Of a stretch of DNA of 64,000 nt, positions 53,477-62,716 are shown one piece after another. Positions within the stretch are counted from its first letter, which is position 1. Each line of letters opens with the position of its first letter. The DNA lies in NCBI RefSeq assembly GCF_900115735.1, contig NZ_FOXO01000001.1, positions 222,108 through 286,107 on the forward strand, written 5' to 3'. Made by a program: the position numbers and the translations under genes. The stretch comes from Butyrivibrio proteoclasticus (GTDB lineage Bacteria; Bacillota; Clostridia; Lachnospirales; Lachnospiraceae). The notes under the pieces were generated by a model. That model was given only the letters and a program-made list of their open reading frames with translations, had not been told where the DNA came from and searched no databases.

Positions 53477-54208
53477 ATGTTGCGAATAATGAAACGCTGT
53501 ACACCAAAAAGTTTGAGCGAACAGGTTATAAGAATACAAAAAACAGAAGAATGGCAAAGACTTAATGAAAATGACGTAAATGTGATTAGAAGCTATTTTG
53601 ATTCTCTGGACAAAAAGCTGATAAGAGATAATCTTGTAGATGAACAACATGGGTTATGCGCCTACTGTATGAAACGTATTAGAAAAGAAGATACTATTGT
53701 AATCGAGCATTTCAAGTCAATAAAGAATAAAGAATTTGCATTAGATTATCAGAATATGTATGGATGCTGTGATGGTGGAAGAAATATTATAAAGAGTGAT
53801 AGAAAGATTTTATGTTGTGATGCATCTAAAAAAGATAGAGAATTAACAATAAATTTACAAGATGAAAATTTTATTTCGAGTATAAAGTATACTCATGATG
53901 GTTTTATTGCTTCAAGTGATTATAGAGCTGACATGGAAATAAATAGTGTGCTATGTCTAAATGGATTACGTGATGAGAAGGGAAATCTTAAGTATGATAC
54001 TGCTACACAGATTGTAGCTGGTAGAAGAGCTGCTTATCGTTCTTTTGCAAATCAGATGGAAAGATTAAATAAGAAGCTTGGAAATAAGGAAAGAATGTAT
54101 GCTGAAATTAAAAAGATGATAAATAATATAGAAAACTCTGATGAATTTCCTGAATTTGCTGGAGTAACATTGTATTTTCTTAGGCGGAGACTGCGAAATA
54201 TATCATGA
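53477..54208 (+). CDS. ptuB: Septu HNH nuclease PtuB
   Basis: 243 residues (239 from ATG 53489). The HNH finger reads QHGLCAYCMKRI, TIVIEHFKSI, then NMYGCCDG and KILCCDA, the Cys-x-x-Cys/His order of PtuB-type proteins (the family also found with retron Ec78). The start is 3 bases after the ptuA stop. Probably cleaves DNA or tRNA when released. Confidence 0.83.
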   Translation: MLRIMKRCTPKSLSEQVIRIQKTEEWQRLNENDVNVIRSYFDSLDKKLIRDNLVDEQHGLCAYCMKRIRKEDTIVIEHFKSIKNKEFALDYQNMYGCCDGGRNIIKSDRKILCCDASKKDRELTINLQDENFISSIKYTHDGFIASSDYRADMEINSVLCLNGLRDEKGNLKYDTATQIVAGRRAAYRSFANQMERLNKKLGNKERMYAEIKKMINNIENSDEFPEFAGVTLYFLRRRLRNIS

Positions 54209-54320
54209 CGCTTAATATATTATCTTGCATTTATTATATGGAGATTTATAGCAAAATAGACCATAGTGGTAGCCTTATTAGGATGAAAAATAGTTAAGCG
54301 TTAGTTTGAAAAACATGTGA

Positions 54321-55478
54321 ATTGATGGTGACGAGGTTGAAAAAGAGATTTCAACTGTTTCATTCTCTGCCGAGGCGGCTGAAAAGGGTGGATTCGAGCA
54401 TTTTATGATGAAGGAGATCCATGAGCAGCCTAAGGCAATTGAGGATACCATTGCTAAATATATTTCAGGTGACAAGATTAATTTGTCCGAAGTAGGAATT
54501 ACTGAAGAGGATGCTAAAAACATTTCGCAGGTATATATAATCGCCTGTGGTTCTGCATGGCATGTGGGCATGGAGATACAATATGTACTTGAAGAACTGG
54601 CCCAAGTGCCAGTACGAGTTGAACTTGCATCAGAGTTTAGGTATCGTACTATGAGTCTTGATCCCAATGCATTGGCTGTAGTTATTTCTCAATCAGGAGA
54701 AACGGCAGATTCTTTGGCAGCGCTTAGAATGACTAATGAGAAAGGTCTTAAAACTCTTGCAATAGTCAATGTAGTTGGTTCATCGATAGCAAGAGAAGCT
54801 GACCATGTGATGTACACTATAGCCGGCCCTGAAATATCTGTTGCTACAACAAAGGCTTATAGCGCACAGCTTATCTGCGGATATTTACTGACACTTAAGC
54901 TTGCGGAAGCAAGAGGCAAGCTTACAGATCAGAAGCAGATGACATACTATATAAATGAGATAAAGAGTATTCCTGCTAAAATAAAGAAGATATTAGATGA
55001 GAAAGAAAGACTTCAGTGGTTTGCATCGAAACTTTCTAATGCACATGACATTTTCTTTATTGGAAGAGGAATAGACTATGCTGTTTCACTTGAGGGAAGC
55101 CTTAAGATGAAGGAAATAAGCTACATTTATTCAGAGGCTTATGCTGCAGGTGAACTCAAGCATGGAACTATTTCTCTGATTGAGAATGGAACTCTGGTAA
55201 TAGGCTCCCTTACCCAGTCAAATCTTTATGAAAAGACAGTATCTAATATGGTAGAGTGTAAGAGCCGCGGAGCATTCTTAGTTGGACTTACAACCTATGG
55301 AAGATACAATGTTGAGGATCAGTGTGACTTCACCATATATGTTCCAAAGGTAGATGAACATTTTGTTGGCAGCCTTGCCATTATTCCACTGCAACTTCTT
55401 GGATACTACACAAGTGTTGCTAAGGGACTTGATGTGGATAAACCTAGAAACCTTGCTAAGAGTGTTACGGTTGAGTAA
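54321..55478 (+). pseudogene. glmS: 5'-truncated glucosamine-6-phosphate synthase (isomerase part only)
   Basis: The frame opens after TGA 54318-54320 with GDEVEKEISTVSFSAEAAEK, which in GlmS is the linker before the isomerase half. FMMKEIHEQPKAIEDTI, YIIACGSAWHVGMEIQYVLE, ISQSGETADS and the C-terminal NLAKSVTVE are all intact. The N-terminal glutaminase domain with its Cys1 nucleophile (about 240 residues) is missing, so it cannot use glutamine. A complete glmS presumably exists elsewhere. No glmS ribozyme is seen upstream. Confidence 0.88.
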
Positions 55479-55479
55479 T

Positions 55480-55522
55480 TGTTGATTGTCAAGTAAAATT
55501 GACCCACTGGGGGTCAATTTTA
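55480..55522. mobile_element. IS end scar with 12-bp hairpin
   Basis: TTGTTGATTGTCAAGTAAAA matches the IS end at 21996; here TAAAATTGACCC (55494-55505) pairs perfectly with GGGTCAATTTTA (55511-55522). It may also terminate glmS transcription. Confidence 0.6.
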
Positions 55523-55601
55523 AGTGTAAATCAATAATATCTTCTAGAAGAAAAACAGACTTATTCCATTGATACAGGTATGGATTTAAGCATTTTTTCT
55601 T

Positions 55602-56183
55602 TTACCGTATTATCTTCTCAAAATCATCCTTGCCGTGTTTACAGATGGGACATATAAAATCATCGGGCATGTCCTCGCCAACGTATTCGTAACCGCAGAT
55701 AAGGCATTTCCAGATAGTCTCGCCCTTTGGGGGTGTACCGACTTTTTCAGGCTTTGGCTTGATATTACTTTGATAGAACTCATATGTACAGGATGGAATA
55801 TCTGATAATACCGTCATAAACGTCGGTTCACAAATAAAAAGAGTGTGGGAGCCAAGATCTATTTCTTTCTCGACTTTAAGCGAAAAATATGCATTGGTCC
55901 CTGTGATGATGCAAGGAATACCATTATCAGCAGTTTCATATGATGAGGTTGGAAAAGAACTGTCAAATTTATCCATGTTCCTGCCGGACTGGAAACCGAA
56001 GTGTTTGAACAGGTCAAAAGAAGCTTCTTTGCTAATGACTGATATATTGCAAAGCCCAGTATCTTTTATCATTTTGTGGGTGTAGTTTGCCTTGTTTATA
56101 GCTACAGATATGCGATTGGGGTCAGACGCAATCTGTACTGCAGTGCTGGTAATGCAGCCGTTTTTCTTTTCACCTCTTACAGC
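55602..56183 (-). pseudogene. 5'-truncated flavin reductase-rubredoxin protein
   Basis: Minus strand, about 190 residues. It starts abruptly at RGEKKNGCITSTAVQIASDP and continues NRISVAINKANYTHKMIKD, a flavin reductase-like domain, then ends in a rubredoxin: IWKCLICGYEYVGEDMPDDF with ICPICKHGK. High-molecular-weight rubredoxins of anaerobes have this build and take part in oxygen or NO detoxification. The first 20 or so residues are replaced by an IS1634-like remnant. Confidence 0.8.
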
Positions 56184-56425
56184 AGTGTGGGATTTAGTTG
56201 ATCTCTCTTACACCATGGAGTGCGAGCCTGAAGAGTGGGAAGCATTACAGCTTGAACGATACATTAATCAGGAGCGTAATCCGGAATTAAGAGAAGCATT
56301 AGAAGATATTGATGAATTTTTGTTTGAATAAAAAACAAAGCCCTACAGGATGACTATAATGAGCATCTGCGTAGGGCTTAAATTATTGAGTGGTAAAATC
56401 ATTGGAAGTAAAGAATTAAAAATCT
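56184..56425 (+). mobile_element. Right-end remnant of an IS1634-like element with passenger-gene tail
   Basis: 56187-56331 encodes DLVDLSYTMECEPEEWEALQ and the rest of the acidic passenger protein (compare 29044-29262), followed by a hairpin (AGCCCTAC...GTAGGGCT) and the right-end repeat ATTGAGTGGTAAAATCATTG to about 56420. Confidence 0.75.
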
Positions 56426-56502
56426 TAAAATGTTGACAATGGTAGTTGCACATGCAAAAATATACATAATGAATATTATTAGACTGAAATGGAGGGTTGA
56501 TA

Positions 56503-57822
56503 ATGAAAAAACCAATGGATAACATTTTCTATCTACTAAATATGAGCCTTTCCGGTATTAAGAATATTGAAAAAGAGATTAAGATTGACTTTTTCGGCAA
56601 GAGTGTTTCTAAGGACTTTAATCCTGAGAAATACAAGATTAAGGGAATATATGGAGAAAATGGAGTGGGTAAATCTGCAATTGTCACTGCAGTAGATATA
56701 GTTAAGAAATTTGTAGTCATGGACAATTATTTAAGGGATTATCAGAGCCAATTATTGTTAAGAGAACTGATTAATAAGAATACAAGGAAATTCACATTTA
56801 AATGTGAATTTGTTTCTCGAATTGGTGCAATGTTTATCTATACATATGAGTTATGCTTTATTATTGGTGATGATGATGAAATATATGTTTCGCATGAATC
56901 TCTAAAGTACCGGCAAAATAGTAGTAAGAATAAGACTGCTACAATATTTAATAATGACGATGGAAAGCTTACAGTACTGATTGCTGAAGGAATAGAGCGT
57001 GAAGCTATTTTAGATAAGACTAGAAATCTTTTGGGTAAGCAATCGGCTCTTAGCTTAATGATTGATGCAGTTATTGGGGATGAAAAGAATAGCGAATTGC
57101 TGATCTTGTTGACTTGTGCTATGGTTTTCTTTTTTATGCTAACAACTCATTTTGATAGGGAAGACATACATGAAGAGTATTATAGACATATTAAACTCAG
57201 TAATTTAAAAAAAGACACACCAAGCATTGAAAAAGTACTAGAGGAGATTGAGACTACAATTACATCAGGTTCTAAGCGTATAGCTAAAGAGTTTTATGCT
57301 GAGTATGAAAAGAAGGTTAAGAAGCTTGAAGCTTTTATCAAATTATTTAAACCTGAACTACAGAGAATAGAAATAGATAAAAAGGAAAGCAAGGAATTCT
57401 TTGAATGTAGACTTGTAATGGATTATGGTAGCTATAGAGTCGACAAGGAGTTTGAAAGTACCGGAATTAAGAAATTGATGTCCTTATTTGATGCTATGCT
57501 ATTGGCAAGCAAAGGCTCTATTGTTTTTATTGATGAAATAGACTCAAATATCAATGATGTATATCTTTGTAGACTTTTGGAATACTTCAAGTATTACGGA
57601 AAAGGGCAGATATGCTTTACTTCACATAATTTGGACCCTATGACAGTGCTGAAGGAAAACAGTAAGTCTATAGATTTTCTTACCAGTGATAATAAAATAG
57701 TTCCGTGGGTAAAAAATGGACATTATACTCCGGATAATAGCTTTAGAAATGGACTGATAGCTGGTATGCCCTTCAATATAGATTCTACTGATTTTATCAG
57801 AGTTTTTGAGGGGGAGAAATGA
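56503..57822 (+). CDS. AAA/ABC-type ATPase of an ATPase-TOPRIM-like pair
   Basis: 439 residues from ATG 56503, with GGAGGG upstream. Walker A is GENGVGKSA (51-59), Walker B SIVFIDEIDSNIN, and the switch FTSHNLDPM. The insert after Walker A is beta-rich, then there is a helical section (KEFYAEYEKKVKKLEAFIKL). The pattern is that of AAA15-type defence ATPases. It overlaps the apparent start of the next gene by one base (TGATG). Confidence 0.78.
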   Translation: MKKPMDNIFYLLNMSLSGIKNIEKEIKIDFFGKSVSKDFNPEKYKIKGIYGENGVGKSAIVTAVDIVKKFVVMDNYLRDYQSQLLLRELINKNTRKFTFKCEFVSRIGAMFIYTYELCFIIGDDDEIYVSHESLKYRQNSSKNKTATIFNNDDGKLTVLIAEGIEREAILDKTRNLLGKQSALSLMIDAVIGDEKNSELLILLTCAMVFFFMLTTHFDREDIHEEYYRHIKLSNLKKDTPSIEKVLEEIETTITSGSKRIAKEFYAEYEKKVKKLEAFIKLFKPELQRIEIDKKESKEFFECRLVMDYGSYRVDKEFESTGIKKLMSLFDAMLLASKGSIVFIDEIDSNINDVYLCRLLEYFKYYGKGQICFTSHNLDPMTVLKENSKSIDFLTSDNKIVPWVKNGHYTPDNSFRNGLIAGMPFNIDSTDFIRVFEGEK

Positions 57823-57836
57823 TGGCATTTTAAATT

Positions 57837-58376
57837 GTGTTTGTAGTGGAGTCGGATAAAGTGTCAAAAACAGATTATATGTATATCAGAACAATACTGT
57901 TGGATTACTATAATGTTTTGGCAAGAAAAGATGTAAGGCTCACTTCAATTTTTATGGCGGGCAAAGGGAAGTATGATCAACCTAAAGTTCTAAAGGATGT
58001 TAACAAAGCTATCAATGCTTATAAAGTCAATGGTGATACATATGTGATATATTGCTTTGATACAGACAAATATGACAGTAGCCCTGAAGATGCCAAAATT
58101 ATTCGAACTGAAGAACAGTTCTGTAAGGATAAGGGATATGATTTTGTTTGGTTTTGTCATGATGTAGAGGAAGTATTTCTGGGGCATTCAGTTGAAAATA
58201 GTGAAAAGACAGACGCTGCGAAGAAATATTTTGCCAACAGCAAGAATAGGAAAGTTAAGGCAGATAACCTAAAAGCAAAGGTGTACGGTAAGGGGAAAAG
58301 TAACCTAATCAGTGTGTTAGACAAGTATTTTGGGGGAAAAGAAAAGGCTGACATCGGTTGTTGCAAAGAGGAATAA
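57837..58376 (+). CDS. TOPRIM/RloB-like partner with early nonsense codon
   Basis: 179 residues as read from GTG 57837. FVVESDKVSKTDYMYI has the acidic strand and YVIYCFDTDKYDSSPED the DxD expected of a TOPRIM-like nuclease (compare RloB upstream). The natural start seems to be ATG 57822 (M-A-F-stop-I-V-F), where codon 4 is TAA instead of a likely AAA. Translation from GTG 57837 would have no ribosome site, so expression is probably reduced or lost. Confidence 0.6.
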   Translation: MFVVESDKVSKTDYMYIRTILLDYYNVLARKDVRLTSIFMAGKGKYDQPKVLKDVNKAINAYKVNGDTYVIYCFDTDKYDSSPEDAKIIRTEEQFCKDKGYDFVWFCHDVEEVFLGHSVENSEKTDAAKKYFANSKNRKVKADNLKAKVYGKGKSNLISVLDKYFGGKEKADIGCCKEE

Positions 58377-58527
58377 TGATATAAATGCATTAATTTTTTA
58401 TTTATAGTTATCTAAATATAATTTGAGGCACAACAAATAGACAGACACAAAGAGTGTAACTGTAGAGTAAATAGAAGAGATATTGGGAAATAAAGGCTAT
58501 AATTGTGAAGCCTGTTAATGTAAAAAT

Positions 58528-58561
58528 TCTGCTAGCATTTGAGGATGCTGGCAGATTTTTT
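58528..58561 (+). terminator. Rho-independent terminator
   Basis: TCTGCTAGCAT pairs with ATGCTGGCAGA (one G-U) across a 6-base loop, followed by T6. It separates the ATPase pair from the DarTG module. Confidence 0.88.
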
Positions 58562-58574
58562 ATATTTGAAAATG

Positions 58575-58603
58575 TTGAATCAATAAACAAATACGTTTAT
58601 TAT
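58575..58603 (+). promoter_or_regulatory. DarTG promoter with overlapping operator palindrome
   Basis: TTGAAT, a 17-base spacer, TATTAT (58598-58603). The palindrome AATAAAC-AAATAC-GTTTATT (58582-58601) covers the spacer and enters the -10 box, so a bound repressor would block RNA polymerase. The HTH protein encoded next is the obvious candidate. Confidence 0.7.
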
Positions 58604-58621
58604 TTATTTTAGAGGTGCCGC

Positions 58622-58843
58622 ATGAGAATTGATAAACAGTTGAAAATACTTGCAGTAAAATCAGACGCAACATTAGCAGAGATTGGAAGAAGATTGGATA
58701 AATCTCCGCAATCATTTAGTCAAAAGTGCAAAAGAAATAATTTTACAGTTGCAGAATTACAAGATATTGCAATGGTTACAGGATGCAAGCTCGAATGTGC
58801 ATTTGTATTACCTGATGGTGAAAGAATAGAGTTGGGGGACTGA
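58622..58843 (+). CDS. Small HTH protein, likely autoregulator of the DarTG module
   Basis: 73 residues: DATLAEIGRRLDKSPQSFSQ is a helix-turn-helix, followed by FTVAELQDIAMVTGCKLECA, a Cro/C1-like arrangement. RBS AGAGG. The next gene starts 2 bases after its stop. It probably binds the palindrome in its promoter. Confidence 0.7.
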   Translation: MRIDKQLKILAVKSDATLAEIGRRLDKSPQSFSQKCKRNNFTVAELQDIAMVTGCKLECAFVLPDGERIELGD

Positions 58844-58845
58844 AA

Positions 58846-59712
58846 ATGATCAGATATTTGGAAGGTGATATTTTTGCTACTCCTGCACAGACAATAGTTA
58901 ATACTGTAAATACAGTTGGGGTAATGGGAAAAGGAATAGCATTAGAATTTAAAAAAAGATATCCCAGTATGTTTGAAAAATATAAAATTGCATGTGAAAA
59001 AAAGAAGCTAAAAATAGGTAATCTTATGCTTTGTTATGAAGCTGACCATTGGGCTTTACTTTTTCCAACCAAGGAACATTGGAGGAATCCTTCGAGACTT
59101 GAATATATTGAACAGGGACTGATGAAGTTTTGCAATACATATGCGGAGTATGGAATTACATCTATCGCATTTCCTAAATTGGGATGTGGAAACGGAGAAT
59201 TGAACTGGGATGTGGTAAAGCCTTTAATGGAGAAATATCTTAAGACTTTGCCAATTGATGTTTATATTTACACAAGCACCGTGTCTGATAGCTTACCAGA
59301 ACACAAGGATCAAAATAATATGAGTAATTGGCTTAAACAGAATGCAAAAGACATTTCATTTGATGGCTTTTGTGATGATATAAGGTATAACTGCTCTATT
59401 ATTCCTTATGTTTTTTATAGTCAAGAAAAAAAGATAGAGATTGTTTGGAATGATGGAATAAAAATGAATGATGGGGTTGAAGAAAAAAACATATCGGAAG
59501 ACATTTTGTATGAGTATTGGGATAAGATACGAAGAAAAGATGTGGTGTATAGAGAAAATGAGCAAGTTCCAACTGTGATTTTAGATATGATATTTTCACT
59601 TGGATACTTTACTAAAATATACATTGTGGATGGCAATGATAAAAAGGAAGGTTATCAGTTGAATGAAGGCATTGGAAGATATTATTCATTGGAAGGAACA
59701 GTAAATGTATAG
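58846..59712 (+). CDS. darG: DarG-like macrodomain antitoxin
   Basis: 288 residues. The N-terminal macrodomain has VNTVNTVGVMGKGIALEF, the ADP-ribose-binding loops, and FPKLGCGNGELNWDVV. It removes ADP-ribose from DNA modified by DarT. The C-terminal 130 residues (YYVFYSQ-like region onward, VPTVILDMIFSLGYFTKIYI) would bind and neutralise the toxin. It overlaps darT by 8 bases. Confidence 0.88.
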   Translation: MIRYLEGDIFATPAQTIVNTVNTVGVMGKGIALEFKKRYPSMFEKYKIACEKKKLKIGNLMLCYEADHWALLFPTKEHWRNPSRLEYIEQGLMKFCNTYAEYGITSIAFPKLGCGNGELNWDVVKPLMEKYLKTLPIDVYIYTSTVSDSLPEHKDQNNMSNWLKQNAKDISFDGFCDDIRYNCSIIPYVFYSQEKKIEIVWNDGIKMNDGVEEKNISEDILYEYWDKIRRKDVVYRENEQVPTVILDMIFSLGYFTKIYIVDGNDKKEGYQLNEGIGRYYSLEGTVNV

Positions 59713-60730
59713 CGATATTATTAAACAAAACATGGCAAATGCTGCAATCAGGTGGTGGCCCAAATATGCCTATCATTTTACGGATATTAGGAATGCAGTA
59801 AACATATTAGCGCTTGGTAGATTGTATAGCAGAATTGGTGCGAAACAATTCAAGATAATGAAAAATGACAATGCCAGTAAGCAGGTTATAGATATGACCA
59901 GCGAAGAAGTGATGTCTTTTGTTAGATTTTATTTCCGACCTTTAACTCCTACACAGTATCACAATGAAGGGTATAAGCATAGAGAACTACGATATGACAG
60001 TGATGACAATGCTAATATTCCTGTACCGATTTTTTTATTTTTTGATTTACAAAAAGTATTAGAAGATCCGTCAACAAGGTTTTCTGAACTCGGTCAGGCA
60101 GGACATGGAAATAAAACATGTAATTCTGAAGAAGAGTTCGCAAAATTTGATTTTGAAAAAATATATAATCCAATTCCAGCGAAAGATGAAGTGGCTTATA
60201 AGCATGCAGAGATTATTTACCCTGACTTTTATGATATTGACAGAGCTTTAGTAGGGATAGCTTGTCGAACTGAACTTGAAAGACAGTCATTACTCAATAT
60301 GTTACAGGAAAAAAATCGACAGTCATTTTATAAATATAAAGACATGATTCGAGTAGTACGAGATGATCTTTTTGAATATAATGGGTTGTTTGTGACTGAT
60401 TGTGATTATGATGGTACCTCTTTAGCAATTCGATTTTCTGATACGAAAAACAAATATGATTATGCAAAAAAAGTTGCATCAAAATCAGAAAGCATTGATA
60501 TTTATGCTCTTACTACACAGGTTATAGTTGAATTTGAATGGCACAATAGAAATGGAGTTCTGTTTCGTAGAGGTTTCAAAAAAGATATGCCATATTTGAA
60601 TCCACATTCACTTACGTTTAGTAATATTCCAACCATCCAGGGTGCAAAAGACATGAGTGTAAAGGTATATTTTGACTCAAATATAGTGTGCTTTATGAAG
60701 TACAGGGTTAATGAGGGAGATGTTTTGTAA
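59705..60730 (+). CDS. darT: DarT-like DNA ADP-ribosyltransferase toxin
   Basis: 341 residues. YAYHFTDIRNAVNILALGRL is the NAD-binding start of the DarT (DUF4433) family, FVRFYFRPLTPTQYHNEGYK the ADP-ribosylation loop region, and KHAEIIYPDFYDI carries the catalytic Glu. The enzyme modifies single-stranded DNA bases, stopping replication of host or phage. A C-terminal extension of about 110 residues is longer than in minimal DarT proteins. The gene is intact. Confidence 0.85.
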   Translation: MYSDIIKQNMANAAIRWWPKYAYHFTDIRNAVNILALGRLYSRIGAKQFKIMKNDNASKQVIDMTSEEVMSFVRFYFRPLTPTQYHNEGYKHRELRYDSDDNANIPVPIFLFFDLQKVLEDPSTRFSELGQAGHGNKTCNSEEEFAKFDFEKIYNPIPAKDEVAYKHAEIIYPDFYDIDRALVGIACRTELERQSLLNMLQEKNRQSFYKYKDMIRVVRDDLFEYNGLFVTDCDYDGTSLAIRFSDTKNKYDYAKKVASKSESIDIYALTTQVIVEFEWHNRNGVLFRRGFKKDMPYLNPHSLTFSNIPTIQGAKDMSVKVYFDSNIVCFMKYRVNEGDVL

Positions 60731-60789
60731 AAAAATACTGAACTATTAGACATGGGTGATGAAAAAACAGTATACTTCAATAATACTTA

Positions 60790-60860
60790 AGGTACAATTG
60801 TTGTTATATTTTATGCGAAAGTGTCGGCTGAAAAATCAGCCGGTTGCTGAGCATACACTA
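60790..60860 (+). mobile_element. Solitary right end of an IS1182-like element
   Basis: GGTACAATTGTTGTTATATT to GTTGCTGAGCATACACTA matches the last 70 bases of the elements ending at 41073 and 47989. Its partner-like solitary left end is at 21021. Confidence 0.75.
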
Positions 60861-60931
60861 TTTATATAAAAAGTTAGAAGGAAAATAATAATCTTCGTAA
60901 ATAATCTATACTTGATGCCAGAGGAGGATTT

Positions 60932-62485
60932 ATGTGGTTGGCAACGAATAAAGAATATGGTGAAATAATGGTAAGACAACGTGCTGTATTTATGTATGCT
61001 ACGTTGTTCTTATTCTTGGTATTTCTATATGGGTATGTAGGATATAGCAGTTATGGCTATGATGATGAGTTTTATACGATTGCTGATGTTGAGTCATATC
61101 CGACATTTGCGCAACAGCTAGCGATTAATAATTCAGTTGATATTCATCCACCTGGAAGTTATTTGATTTGTCTTTTTTTATGGAAGATTACATCTGATTG
61201 GCATCTGGTTAGGATGATTAGTGGGATTGTAAATGCTGTTTTTATATTTTTGTTTTGGAAACTATGCATTGTCAATAGATTGGATAACACAAATGGAATA
61301 TTGGTTAATACAATATTTTCATTTTTAGTAACCTGCCTTAATCCAGCGATACTAATGTGGGGGACAAGCATCAGGTGGTTTACATATGTATTCCCATGTG
61401 TTTGCGTACTGGGGTTATTGATGAATCATTCCAAGATAAATAAGTGGCTTTTTTGGGAAATGGTTTATGTTGTGTACGCATGGATATTTTATTTGGAGAA
61501 TACGACGGCAATTATAATTGCAATCTCATTTATGGTACTTCTATTTCAAAGAAAAGAGCAAATCAAGGAGGAAATTTTACCGATTGTTCTTTTTGGATTA
61601 GCTACACTTTTTATCATGGCACATCAGTTTTACATTTTTTTTACTGTTAGAGTAAATAATTATGGCTATGACCGTGCTAAAGGAGGCATATTAAAGGGGG
61701 TAATTTATGGTGCGGAGAATATGCTTTGTGGACAAGGTGTAATGCCGGTATCGATTTGGGGAATTTTCCTGATTTTTGCCAATCTTATCTTGTTTATATC
61801 ATTTGTATTAAATATTAAGAAAATTGTATCTAATGAATACAATCAATTTTTTCTTGGAACATACATCATTTATATGGTATCTGGATTGGGGGCTTTAAGG
61901 AATTATACAGGAATCTTTCCATTACAAGGCTTTTTTGTGAGTGTTGTTTTTGCTAATATGCATAAAAAAGTGGTTAAGAATATAGTTCTTGTATTGACCG
62001 TATTAGGCACTGTTGGAGGACTTTATAATGTCATCACGCATACAGATACTACAAAGAATCAGTGGAATATGCCTTTTGCAGAGGTTATAGATTATATTCA
62101 TGACAATACTGAAGATGTGGACTCTACGCTTGTTATCTCAAAAGATGCGGTAATTATTTACTATCTGAGGAATGAGGGATATAACGTCATATTGCTTGAA
62201 GGTTATCAACAATTTGAGCAACAGCAGTTGAATCCAAACTGGAAGGATATATGGGAAAACTGGGACGGAGATGTATTTGCGCTGACAACTTTTGAACCTA
62301 CAGGTAGAAATAATAAGGAATATGCAGAGTATTTAGAAACTTTAGAAGGATATAAACAACAGGCTGAGCATGTAGAGTTTGGCTATGATAGATATGCTTG
62401 GTTTAAGAGGTTTTTGGATCCGGGATTAAGCGATACATATTTGGATTTATATAGGATTAATTCTGGCTCATCTGATGATGAATAA
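60932..62485 (+). CDS. GT39-like (ArnT/PMT-type) membrane glycosyltransferase
   Basis: 517 residues: the first loop SYGYDDEFYTIADVESYPTF holds the catalytic acidic pair and SVDIHPPGSYLICLFLW the second GT39 motif, with about ten spans and a soluble C-terminal domain. These enzymes use polyprenyl-phosphate sugars, matching the GT2 enzyme at 19957. RBS GAGGAGG. It probably belongs to the polysaccharide locus interrupted by the mosaic. Confidence 0.82.
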   Translation: MWLATNKEYGEIMVRQRAVFMYATLFLFLVFLYGYVGYSSYGYDDEFYTIADVESYPTFAQQLAINNSVDIHPPGSYLICLFLWKITSDWHLVRMISGIVNAVFIFLFWKLCIVNRLDNTNGILVNTIFSFLVTCLNPAILMWGTSIRWFTYVFPCVCVLGLLMNHSKINKWLFWEMVYVVYAWIFYLENTTAIIIAISFMVLLFQRKEQIKEEILPIVLFGLATLFIMAHQFYIFFTVRVNNYGYDRAKGGILKGVIYGAENMLCGQGVMPVSIWGIFLIFANLILFISFVLNIKKIVSNEYNQFFLGTYIIYMVSGLGALRNYTGIFPLQGFFVSVVFANMHKKVVKNIVLVLTVLGTVGGLYNVITHTDTTKNQWNMPFAEVIDYIHDNTEDVDSTLVISKDAVIIYYLRNEGYNVILLEGYQQFEQQQLNPNWKDIWENWDGDVFALTTFEPTGRNNKEYAEYLETLEGYKQQAEHVEFGYDRYAWFKRFLDPGLSDTYLDLYRINSGSSDDE

Positions 62486-62548
62486 GTACGCTGTTTCAGA
62501 ACGAAAAGTTAACACCAATATATTATGCTAATAGGAGAGTGGGGACTG

Positions 62549-62656
62549 ATGATTAATGATACATTTATGAGTTTATATTGGAAGCAGTTTTTGATGATAG
62601 AAAAAGAATTTCGTAAGTCGATTCAATATGTTTCTTTATCATCTGATAATGTATAA
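62549..62656 (+). CDS. Small protein or 5' gene remnant
   Basis: 35 residues (INDTFMSLYWKQFLMIEKEF...) after a TAGGAGAGTGGGG site. It may be the start of a longer gene lost by deletion, since the sequence looks like an N-terminal helix pair. Low confidence. Confidence 0.3.
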   Translation: MINDTFMSLYWKQFLMIEKEFRKSIQYVSLSSDNV

Positions 62657-62716
62657 TACTCTTAATAAAAAGAACATGGAAAGGCAAAGTTTTTGAATAA
62701 TAGGAAGGAGATTTCT

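Noticed and set aside
54209..54404. glmS ribozyme upstream of the glmS fragment
   Set aside because: The coding region is truncated within the linker, so the natural 5' leader is not present and no ribozyme core was seen.
56343..56525. Minus-strand small gene before the ATPase at 56503
   Set aside because: It covers an IS terminus, the promoter region and the first codons of the ATPase, and shows no domain or ribosome site.
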